Part shown: piece by piece, positions 46,756-54,354 of the stretch
Layout of the letters: every line of letters begins with the position of its first letter
Numbering within the stretch: position 1 is the stretch's first letter
Origin: an uncultured Clostridium sp.
GTDB taxonomy: Bacteria; Bacillota; Clostridia; TANB77; CAG-508
Assembly (NCBI GenBank): GCA_958438515.1
Contig: CAUBRZ010000005.1
Span: 1 to 64,000 of the forward strand
Length of the DNA: 64,000 nucleotides
Reading direction: 5' to 3'
Notes under the pieces: model-generated
Databases searched by the model: none
The model's input: the letters and a program-made list of their open reading frames with translations, nothing else
Told to the model about the DNA's origin: nothing
Position numbers and translations under genes: made by a program

Positions 46756-46784
46756 ATTTTAATATAACTTTTTATATTTTGCAA
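46756..46784 (-). promoter_or_regulatory. SigA promoter of the mraZ/dcw operon
   Basis: On the minus strand TTGCAA, 17 nt, TAAAAT, ending directly before the MraZ boxes. Confidence 0.75.
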
Positions 46785-46993
46785 GCTTTTTTTAAAATTT
46801 TTTTATATTTTTTGTATATTTTATTTATAATTTAAATAAACCTTTTTAAATATTAAGATTTTAGTTTTTATTATCTATACTTTCATAGAACAAATAACAC
46901 TAATTGTTTGCTATTTTCTTATTAATAGTTCGTTTTAAATTAATTAACTAATTGCTATACTTTTTATAATAAAAAGTTTTAAGGAGGAGCTAT

Positions 46994-47368
46994 ATGAATA
47001 ACGAAGAAAAAGAGTTAAGAAAAAATATAGGTAAAAAAATTAAATTGGCAAGAAATAAAGCAGAATATACGCAAGAACAACTAGCAGAAAAAACATCGCT
47101 ATCTACTAGATATATAAGTCAGTTAGAACGTGGAATAGCCTTTGGTAGTGCTAAAACTATAACTAGTATTTGTAGAACTTTAAATATAAGTGCAGACTTC
47201 TTATTTCATGACACTATTCAAAACGATTCTCCAATCCTCAATGATTTAGTAGATCAGAGTTTTCTAGAAAATTATTTAAAATTAAGTAACTATAATAAAT
47301 TAGTTGTAAATGCAATGACTTCTGAATTAGTTAAAATTCAAAGATCAAGTAATGCAAGAAACGCATAA
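46994..47368 (+). CDS. XRE-family transcriptional regulator
   Basis: A 124-residue repressor-like protein. The N-terminal Cro/C1 helix-turn-helix spans residues 10-68 (GKKIKLARNKAEYTQEQLAEKT, RYISQLERGIAFGS). The C-terminal half has no recognised domain. It follows AAGGAGG. A near-palindrome (CTTTTTATAATAAAAAG, about 46957-46974) overlaps its likely -10 box, so autoregulation is possible. Divergent from mraZ, 300 nt apart. Confidence 0.8.
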   Translation: MNNEEKELRKNIGKKIKLARNKAEYTQEQLAEKTSLSTRYISQLERGIAFGSAKTITSICRTLNISADFLFHDTIQNDSPILNDLVDQSFLENYLKLSNYNKLVVNAMTSELVKIQRSSNARNA

Positions 47369-47370
47369 GA

Positions 47371-47411
47371 ATATGCATATTAAATATTAAAAAAATATTT
47401 AATATGCATAT
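47371..47411. terminator. Bidirectional terminator
   Basis: A perfect 18-bp stem (47371-47388 and 47394-47411) with a 5-nt A loop and T-rich outer flanks. Between the XRE gene and the M15 remnant. Confidence 0.9.
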
Positions 47412-47413
47412 TT

Positions 47414-47843
47414 TTAATTTATTGTTGTACTAGTAGTTCCTGTTCCTACCACGTCTTCTTGTAGAGAACGCCATGTATTACATCCAACAATTCCATCTGC
47501 TACAAGACCTCTTGAATTTTGATAATTTTTTACAGCATTTTGAGTAGCTGCCCCAAATATTCCATCTAATCCACCTGTTCTAAATCCTAATGTATTTAAG
47601 TCGTCTTGTGCTATTAATACATAGTTACTTAAACTTCCTCTTTTTAAAGTAGGAAATCCACCTGTTGAACAAGCTGGTTTTCCGAAATCTTTTATCAAAA
47701 TGAACCCATGTAGGTGTCAATGTAATTGGTTCTACATAAGACCATACTCCTGAGTTATTGGCAGACTCCCATAATCTTATTCTTTGTGACGAATTTAAAG
47801 TTTGCCCTACATCAAATGCAACTCCTGCATAGTGTTGTGTCTG
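47414..47843 (-). pseudogene. M15-type peptidase/peptidoglycan-binding protein, 3' part, with CGG shift
   Basis: The last ~143 codons of a cell-wall hydrolase: the end of an M15-type (VanY-like) domain (QHYAGVAFDVGQTL, WESANNSGVWSYVEPI, TWVHFDKRFG) and a peptidoglycan-binding domain (DDLNTLGFRTGGLDGIFGAATQNAVKNY). The 5' side stops being similar at about 47843, where a TGA lies in frame and element DNA starts. The CGG at 47682-47684 (after Phe) must be passed by skipping C 47684 to join the two segments (KRF-GKPAC). The missing 5' half is not seen in the window. Confidence 0.75.
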
Positions 47844-47888
47844 TCAATATACAGTTGCATATTTTATTTTAATTACTTTAAATAAAGT

Positions 47889-49455
47889 CTAAAGTAATTT
47901 ATTTATATCAATCTTTAACTTGATTTCTACTGATTTATCATGATAGATGTAGATTTTGTCAATTAACATGTTTAGTATTGCTTTGTCTATTTTCTCATTT
48001 TCTATAATTAAATCGAAATAATCTAATGCTTGTTTTGACTCTTGCTCTTCTTTGGTACTCAAATTTTCTATTTCCTTTAATCTATTCCTTAATTCTTGTA
48101 TATCTTTATATTTTTCATCTTCTAAATTTTTATATGTACTTTCTATGAAACTTTTTTTATCTTTTGTACACATTGCTAACTCTTTTATTTTCTGAGATAC
48201 TAATACTTTGTACTCTGCTTCTAAATTTTTTAATTTTCTTTCTATTTCTTTTTTATCACCTTTTTTATCTATTCCATAATCCAATAGTTTCATATTGCTT
48301 ATTTGTCGTAAATAATTATTTTTTAACAACATCATAAAATTTTTAACATTATCAATTAACCACTCTTCCTTTATATTATGATATACACATCTTGATTTTC
48401 CATATTTTTTATAATTGACACATTCATATGTCTTCTTTAGACATTTATCTCTTCTTGTTATTCCTGTAACACTACCGTTTGCATTCGCCACATCTTAAAA
48501 GCCCTCCAAATATGTACTCTTGCTTTTTCTTTGTATACATACTAGAATATTTTTGCCTTTTTTTTATAATTTCTTGAACTCTTTTAAATTGTTCTTCATC
48601 AATTATTGGTTCATGATGATTTTTAAATATAAATTGATCTCTTCTTTCTACTTTTTTCCCTTGTTTATGAATATCCTGTCTTTCTGTCTTATGAGTTATT
48701 AAAGTTCCTATATAAAGTTCATTTTTTAATATTCTTTTTACCATATGAATATCCCATATTTTTTTTACTTGTCCTTTATAAATTTTCCCTTCTTTTTCTA
48801 ACTGTTTTTCTCTAACTTGTGAAGGTGTTAAAAATTTATATTCAAAGTTTAATTTATTACAAATTTTTCTCATTCCTAGTCCTTGATCATATAAATCAAA
48901 TATTGTATTAATTGTTTTTCTAACACTTTCATCAACAACAAGTTCTCCTTTTTTGTTAGTTTTTAAATATCCAAATTTTGTACCTTGTAGTAATATTCCT
49001 TTTTCTAGTTGTTTATGCATTCCTATTTTTACTTTTTTCGATACTTCTTTTACATATCTTTCATTAAACCATGTTGAAAGTCCTATTAAATCGTCGTCTC
49101 CTTCTAATAGGTTAAACTCACCAAAAGTATCTTTAGTTAATATTAAATTTATGTTTTTTTCTTTTAGCTCATCTATAAATGTCAATGTTCTACTACCCTT
49201 ACGTCCAATTCTTGATAAGTCTTTTGCTAGAATTATATCTATCTTATTGTCTTGTATGTCTTTTATCATCTTGCTAAATTCTGGTCTTTCATCATTTGCT
49301 ATATAACCTGATACATTATCATCTATATAATATTTGGATATTTTCCATCCTTTTGCTTCTGCATACTCTTTTGCAAGTTCCATTTGGGCATTAATACTAC
49401 TATATCTACTTTTATTGTCATCTTTACTTAATCTACAATAACATACAACTCTCAA
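47889..49455 (-). CDS. Second large serine recombinase, with CGG +1 shift
   Basis: A 521-residue serine recombinase. Catalytic domain: CYCRLSKDD, SSINAQMELAKEY, DDNVSGYIANDERPEFSKMI, ILAKDLSRIGRKGSRT. Recombinase domain: KFGYLKTNKKGELVVDE, KRILKNELYIGTLITHKT. The zinc ribbon starts GGLLRCGEC and is broken there by a CGG (48475-48477) followed by AG: skipping C 48477 gives Cys-Lys-Gly-Ser-Val-Thr-Gly and continues to YECVNYKKYGKSRCVYHN and a coiled coil. Length is 3n+1. It lies 45 nt from the truncated M15 gene, which it probably interrupted. Notably a mobile-element gene shares the host's recoding. Confidence 0.87.
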
Positions 49456-49476
49456 TATAAATGTCCTTTCTACAAT

Positions 49477-49683
49477 TTATTTTAATTCTTGACACTTTTT
49501 ATAGTTCAACATTTCTTTTATTGTTTCTATTGTATTTCCTTCTCCAGCTATAAATATTGATACATTATACTTACTTTTTAACTCATTAATCTGCTTTCTT
49601 ATATTTTCATCTTTTTGTTCTTTTTCATTAATATATATTTGTAAGATTTCATTGTTTTTGAAATTATTTTTTTGAATTCTCAC
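49477..49683 (-). CDS. Short hypothetical protein upstream of the recombinase
   Basis: A 68-residue charged protein (GTG start) 21 nt upstream of the recombinase. It has Lys/Glu-rich helices, then SIFIAGEGNTIETIKEMLNYK. No family recognised; weak ribosome site, so translation is uncertain. Perhaps a small accessory of the recombinase. Confidence 0.45.
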   Translation of the reverse strand: MRIQKNNFKNNEILQIYINEKEQKDENIRKQINELKSKYNVSIFIAGEGNTIETIKEMLNYKKCQELK

Positions 49684-49749
49684 TAATGCAACATCTCTTT
49701 TCTTTAGTAATGTATATTAATAAATTTCAAAATAATTACTTACATAAAA

Positions 49750-49795
49750 AAATAAGAAAAACTATTTTTTATAATTTTTCTTACTTTTTGTATTA
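49750..49795 (-). terminator. Terminator after the Nudix-methyltransferase gene
   Basis: AAGAAAAA/TTTTTCTT arms and a T-run on the minus strand. Marks the end of a transcription unit between the recombinase pair and the next gene. Confidence 0.6.
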
Positions 49796-49806
49796 TATTT
49801 AGCTTT

Positions 49807-50850
49807 TTATTTTTTTTGAGCTATAATTAAAAACAGATGCCAGTGTTTCATTGTTCCTAAACCTGTTCTCATTTCTTTTTCAATTTCTTTAAATCTTATA
49901 ATTTTAAAGTCATCAAATAGATTTAATATATTTTCTTTTGATAAAAACATTATGTCTTTTTCAGTTTTTCTCCACTCATCTTTTAATCCAAAAAAGTTAC
50001 CTACAAAATATCCATTAGGACATATACTTGTTTTTATTTTATCCCACATTTCATCGAATCTTTCCCTTTCACAAAAAGGTAAACTATAATTAGCAACTAT
50101 TAGGTCACAATTTGTTAATTCTATATTTTCAAATTCCTGCTTCTCAAATTTAAATTTTGCTTTTTCTTTTCTACTAAGTTTTTCTGTAATTATTTCTTCA
50201 ACATCTTCTTTATCTATTGCTGTCACATTCCATCCGTTTTCTATTAGATACTTGGTATCTCTTCCTGCTCCACATCCTAACTCAATTGCTTTTCCTCCTT
50301 TAGTTTTTAATTGTATAAATTCTCTTACATTTTCATTTGGCATTATATTTTTCGTATTTTCATAGTATTGTCCTTTTTTTGATATGTTATTATTTATCTT
50401 ATGCACGGGAAATTTGTTTTCTAAAAGTATTTCTTTAATTTCTTTTGGATATATTTTATATTTATTTATTTCGTCTAGTTTAATCCATTCATATTGTATC
50501 TTGTCTTCTCCTTCTATATTTTTTAGAGTATTTTCTATTTTTCTATCTTCTTCATCTATAAATTCTGCTTTATATACAAATAATATTTCATGATACTTTG
50601 TATTATCTGATTTAAAAAAGTTTTCTATTGTAGCAATATATTCTGTTGTTTTGATTTCTTTTCCTATTTCTTCTAACACTTCTCTTTTTATTGCATCTCT
50701 TGAATTTTCTCCTATTTTTATTCTGCCTCCTATTAATGCATAGTAATCACAATTTATGTCTTTATGCACTAGTATTTTTTCGTTATGCATGATTATTGCT
50801 GCTGCTCGCATATTTAATTTGTATTCGCCTATATCTATTTTTATATCCAT
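49807..50850 (-). CDS. Fusion of Nudix hydrolase and SAM methyltransferase
   Basis: A 347-residue two-domain protein. Residues about 10-150 form a Nudix hydrolase with a perfect box (GRIKIGENSRDAIKREVLEEIG). Residues about 170-345 form a class I SAM methyltransferase of the TehB type (motif I AIELGCGAGRDTKYL, then VTAIDKED, FENIELTNCDLIVANYSLPF). The combination suggests coupled hydrolysis of a nucleotide-linked substrate and methylation, but the substrate is unknown. The start at 50850 suits the AAAGGA spacing better than 50856. Carried with mobile genes, so perhaps resistance or defence cargo. Confidence 0.82.
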   Translation of the reverse strand: MDIKIDIGEYKLNMRAAAIIMHNEKILVHKDINCDYYALIGGRIKIGENSRDAIKREVLEEIGKEIKTTEYIATIENFFKSDNTKYHEILFVYKAEFIDEEDRKIENTLKNIEGEDKIQYEWIKLDEINKYKIYPKEIKEILLENKFPVHKINNNISKKGQYYENTKNIMPNENVREFIQLKTKGGKAIELGCGAGRDTKYLIENGWNVTAIDKEDVEEIITEKLSRKEKAKFKFEKQEFENIELTNCDLIVANYSLPFCERERFDEMWDKIKTSICPNGYFVGNFFGLKDEWRKTEKDIMFLSKENILNLFDDFKIIRFKEIEKEMRTGLGTMKHWHLFLIIAQKK

Positions 50851-51167
50851 TCTCATTTTCCTTTCTTTTGCTTTTTTATATTATATCACTTTATTATTGT
50901 TAGTTTAATATGTTTATTGTTTTTTATTTTTAGGTTCTGTAATAAATATTAAAACCTTCGGGTTATGAGCGCGTAAGTGTTGATATTGATAAGTTTTGTA
51001 GATTTGTGTTTAACCTTGTTAGAGTAAGTTAATCGGTGAAATTGGTGATTCTTTGTTTGTGTTAAATTGTGTTTGAATTTGGGTGTTTTTGTGGAGAGTG
51101 TGACCAAGGTGTGACAAAGAAACCGGTTTTTTTATACATAAAAAATACACATTTAAAATGTGTATTT
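50851..51167. other. 317-nt gene-free region of unusual composition
   Basis: About 190 nt (50940-51130) are rich in G and T on the plus strand and visibly more GC-rich than the surroundings. They include a block (GGTTATGAGCGCG on plus) that resembles the anticodon arm of a tRNA-Met (CTCATAACC on minus), but no complete tRNA. There is no ORF with a ribosome site. It could be an element boundary, a decayed integrase end or an origin. The plus-strand end GTGACCAAGGTGTGA is reminiscent of a gene's 3' end. Unresolved. Confidence 0.4.
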
Positions 51168-51169
51168 TT
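51141..51169. terminator. Bidirectional terminator before the Dam gene
   Basis: AAAAATACACATTT/AAATGTGTATTTTT perfect stem with A/T flanks; it ends at the dam stop. Confidence 0.75.
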
Positions 51170-52007
51170 ATTTTGTATTCAATTGATTACTAAAAATCAT
51201 TATTTCTTTTCCTTCTCTATTATTTCCGGCTGAATACCTTAAATTAAATTCTTTTCTATAAAATTCTTTATATAGTTTATTTACTTTTTGTACATTATCA
51301 TAAGTTATAATCCACTTTTTTTCTATTAATTTTGTTTTTATATTATTTGCTAATTCTTTATGTTCCATATCTCTAAAATGATTCTTATATAATTCTGGTC
51401 CTTTGTTTATATATGGTGGGTCAAAATATATGAATAAATTATTACTTTTTTGCCTATTTATTACGCATCTTATAAATTTATTAACATCATAGTTAAATAT
51501 TTTTATTTTGGATTTATAACTAGATATTTTCTCTATTTTTTTTATTAGTACATCTTTGTTAAATCTACAATCTATTTTATATTTTCCTTCTTGATTCTTT
51601 CCTCCTATAGGTCCTCCTTTTATTATTCCAGATCGATTTGTCCTATTCAGAAAAAAAGTAGCAAACCCTACTTCATTCATAGTATACTCTACTTGATGAT
51701 TATAGATTTCTTTTTGCCTTTTCCATTCTTCTATTGTAACATTAGTATTTTTAACTTTTTCACAAAATTGTTCTGTATTATATAATATACAATGCCAAAA
51801 TGAATAAATAGCATAATCATAATCATTGATTATGATATTCTTTACATCACCATTAAATAATAATTTAAGAGCTAATCCAGCTCCACCGGCAAATGGTTCA
51901 ATATAAATAGCTTCATTAATATTATTGTTTTTTAATACTTGTTTTATCTCTTCATATAGTATTGTCTTTCCACCTGGATATCTCAATGGAGATGGTGTAT
52001 TAATCAT
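51168..52007 (-). CDS. DNA adenine-N6 methyltransferase (Dam/D12 class)
   Basis: A 279-residue N6-adenine methyltransferase. SAM motif: TPSPLRYPGGKTILYEEI and YIEPFAGGAGLALKLLF. Catalytic motif: FIYFDPPYINKGPELY. It has the D12/Dam layout with no target-recognition extension. No restriction enzyme lies next to it; instead it is followed upstream by a ParB-like gene. The recognised site is unknown. Confidence 0.9.
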   Translation of the reverse strand: MINTPSPLRYPGGKTILYEEIKQVLKNNNINEAIYIEPFAGGAGLALKLLFNGDVKNIIINDYDYAIYSFWHCILYNTEQFCEKVKNTNVTIEEWKRQKEIYNHQVEYTMNEVGFATFFLNRTNRSGIIKGGPIGGKNQEGKYKIDCRFNKDVLIKKIEKISSYKSKIKIFNYDVNKFIRCVINRQKSNNLFIYFDPPYINKGPELYKNHFRDMEHKELANNIKTKLIEKKWIITYDNVQKVNKLYKEFYRKEFNLRYSAGNNREGKEIMIFSNQLNTK

Positions 52008-52026
52008 AGAATATTTCCTCTCTTCT

Positions 52027-53475
52027 TTAAGAATTTAGTATATAAAAAATAATTCTGTATAATCCAACATTAGATATTTTTTCTAAAATTGTATATTCCG
52101 CAGATGCTATAGATGGATTATGCACAATCATATCAAAATAATCTTTTGTACCTTGATTTTGTGCAAAAGTTCTAAATGCCTTTTGAATTTTAGGTTTATT
52201 CGGAAATACTTTCTTTATATTCCCTAAACAATAGTTTATAATATATTCTAATCCTGGTTCCTTGTTTGTTTTTGCATCTTTTCTATAAATAACTAACATA
52301 TTATCGTATTCACTTATTTTCTTTAATTGATATTTTAAAGATTGCTCTAATAGATTTCTTATTAACATTGCCGTTGCTGATGGATATCTTTTATAGTCTT
52401 TGCTTTTAGCTATGTTTTTTAGTTCATTTGCAATATAAAGTATTCCAAAATTGTCTTGTTCTTTATAATCTACTGTTTTTGTTTCTAATAAATCAAAAAT
52501 TAATCCTCTTGGTATTTTTATTGATGTTCTTTTATTTCCAGGGAATTTATTTTCTTGTATTTGCTTATTTTCAATATTATCATCTATACTTATTCTTTCA
52601 AGATTGCTTTTCACTTGATTTTGACTACTCTGTATACTTTTACTATCATCTATATTTTTTAAATTACTTATTTTATCATTTTCTTTCCCAATAATTGAAT
52701 TTATATAACTTTCAATATCAACTGATTTAGCTAATTTCCTTGAGTCAACCTTCTTATTTTCTATGTCGTTAATTATTTTTTTCAAATATCCACTAAATTT
52801 TTTCTTATCGTTTATTGATAAAATTCCATTATTAAAACTAATTTCTAATCTTCTTTTTACTTCTGAATTATTTAATATTCTTGTTAATGTTGTTACTGGA
52901 AAATTGTCCTTATTTTCAAATAAGTCTTCATATTCACTATATACAGCTCCAAACAATGATTTCTTTTTCATAATATCATTTTTAAATATTTCATTAGATA
53001 ATGTATTCCATCTCTCTAAAGTGTCTCCTTTTCCATTATTTGGAGTATGTCTCTTTTCCATATACCTATATGCATCTTTTTTGTCTTCGAACAATACACA
53101 CGATATTCTTTTAAATTTATTTCTTAATTCTTTGATTTCATCATCTGAAAAAGATGAAATATACTTTTTTATTTTTTCTCCTGTTTTATTTTTTAATGGT
53201 ACTAAACTAGGGTTAAAAAAACATTTTAGGGAAGCAATTCTCCTATTTCCTTCATAAACAATGTAATTTTTCCCATCAAAAAACAACCCAGGTAACTCAC
53301 CAATAATCCAGCCCCCTTCTATTAGACTCTTCATTAGAGCTATTATTTTGTCTTTTTGTTCATATATAATCTTATGTATAGCATCTATCTGATCCAATGC
53401 ATATCCTGTCCTTGGATTTTCATTACTCATCATTAATTCATCTAAATCTTTTTCTACAATTACTTGTTTTCCCAT
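52027..53475 (-). CDS. ParB-like domain protein of unknown function
   Basis: A 482-residue protein. Residues 1-120 resemble a ParB/sulfiredoxin-type nucleotide-binding domain (ENPRTGYALDQIDAI, YIVYEGNRRIASLKCFF); the EGNRR is characteristic. The middle is charged and low-complexity. Residues about 330-480 form a separate helical domain (ATAMLIRNLLEQSLKYQL, YFDMIVHNPSIASA) that resembles a HEPN-like unit; the NP after H is not diagnostic. Its stop is 19 nt before the Dam start. ParB-like proteins beside DNA methyltransferases are seen in mobile and defence islands. Role unproven. Confidence 0.6.
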   Translation of the reverse strand: MGKQVIVEKDLDELMMSNENPRTGYALDQIDAIHKIIYEQKDKIIALMKSLIEGGWIIGELPGLFFDGKNYIVYEGNRRIASLKCFFNPSLVPLKNKTGEKIKKYISSFSDDEIKELRNKFKRISCVLFEDKKDAYRYMEKRHTPNNGKGDTLERWNTLSNEIFKNDIMKKKSLFGAVYSEYEDLFENKDNFPVTTLTRILNNSEVKRRLEISFNNGILSINDKKKFSGYLKKIINDIENKKVDSRKLAKSVDIESYINSIIGKENDKISNLKNIDDSKSIQSSQNQVKSNLERISIDDNIENKQIQENKFPGNKRTSIKIPRGLIFDLLETKTVDYKEQDNFGILYIANELKNIAKSKDYKRYPSATAMLIRNLLEQSLKYQLKKISEYDNMLVIYRKDAKTNKEPGLEYIINYCLGNIKKVFPNKPKIQKAFRTFAQNQGTKDYFDMIVHNPSIASAEYTILEKISNVGLYRIIFYILNS

Positions 53476-53592
53476 CTTCCCCTCCTTTTTTTGATATTAA
53501 CACTTTTATTTTGCAAAATTTGTCGAAACTTGTAGAAAACTATAAATTTCGACAAAAAAATACAACTTACTTAAAAGTCGTATCAGAATTAT

Positions 53593-54249
53593 TTAAAATC
53601 TATTAATTTTTATTCCATACTTATCCCAGTCAATTTCATATTTTTCCTTTTCTTTTTTTTCATCTATCATTAATAATATTTTCTTACCTACTATTCTACA
53701 AGCAAAATAACAAATAATAGCATCATCAGCATGAAAAGTCCTATCAAGGTCATCATTTGATAATATCACATGTTTTGATATATTATATAAGTCAACAAAT
53801 AATTTTAATTCATTTGTAATGTTTTCTTCAAATATATTTTTATCGACTATATAATTTAATAATTTTCCTAATGGATATTTGCTAGTCTTTATCCAACTAA
53901 GTTTATAATTTTTCTTTAAATATATTTTTATTGATTCTTCAAAGTGATGTCCACAATTTTCTATTATATCTCTTGCTGTATAATTAACATCTAATATATC
54001 AATATCACTTCTAACATATTGTAAACATCTATATGCATTTCTAAATTCTGTTCCTTGATATTGATTAGAAAGAGCCGGATTACATCCTTGACAATATCCA
54101 CCTATCCCTCCAATACTTTGGTCAAATTTCCACAAGTTTATTGTTTTGTATTCTTGTCCTTCTTTTTCTATTTGTTCAATTATATTGTTAATAGTATTTA
54201 TTTGTTTTTCATTAAATACTGCTTTTAATTTTTGTGTTTGTTTTAGCAT
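53593..54249 (-). CDS. Hypothetical protein, possible HEPN-like fold
   Basis: A 218-residue soluble protein. The start is the ATG at 54249 behind GAAAGGA. Cysteines in GGYCQGCNPALSN form a CxxC pair. The C-terminal half is helical (ELKLFVDLYNISKHVILSN, DAIICYFACRIVGKKILLM). I do not recognise the family. Transcribed from a good promoter (54279-54307) in line with the ParB-like and Dam genes, so the three may act together. Confidence 0.6.
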   Translation of the reverse strand: MLKQTQKLKAVFNEKQINTINNIIEQIEKEGQEYKTINLWKFDQSIGGIGGYCQGCNPALSNQYQGTEFRNAYRCLQYVRSDIDILDVNYTARDIIENCGHHFEESIKIYLKKNYKLSWIKTSKYPLGKLLNYIVDKNIFEENITNELKLFVDLYNISKHVILSNDDLDRTFHADDAIICYFACRIVGKKILLMIDEKKEKEKYEIDWDKYGIKINRF

Positions 54250-54278
54250 ATATATAATCCTTTCTAGTTTATGCATAT

Positions 54279-54307
54279 ATTATAGCACGATTTTGAATAT
54301 GTGTAAA
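54279..54307 (-). promoter_or_regulatory. SigA promoter of the 53593-54249 gene
   Basis: TTTACA, 17 nt, TATAAT on the minus strand, 30 nt before the start codon. Confidence 0.7.
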
Positions 54308-54313
54308 AAATCG

Positions 54314-54352
54314 AAAAAATTACACATATTATAAAAACATGTGTAATTTTTT
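54314..54352 (-). terminator. Terminator of the primase-helicase unit
   Basis: AAAAAATTACACAT stem with an exact complement and T-run, next to the stop of the DUF927-like gene. Confidence 0.75.
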
Positions 54353-54354
54353 CT

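Noticed and set aside
2396..48491. Treating the split tcdA, dnaG, proS, porB, mraY, ftsW, spoVD, kinase and recombinase reading frames as pseudogenes
   Set aside because: All breaks share one cause (C before GGA/GGT at an in-frame CGG), most are in essential genes, and the sequence on both sides is well conserved.
2396..48491. Random sequencing indels as cause of the frameshifts
   Set aside because: Random errors would favour homopolymers, which are abundant here; none of the breaks is in one, and every one is a C before GG in the same codon phase. Raw reads would still be worth checking.
50940..50975. Complete tRNA-Met gene
   Set aside because: Only an anticodon-arm-like block is present; acceptor, D and T arms do not form.
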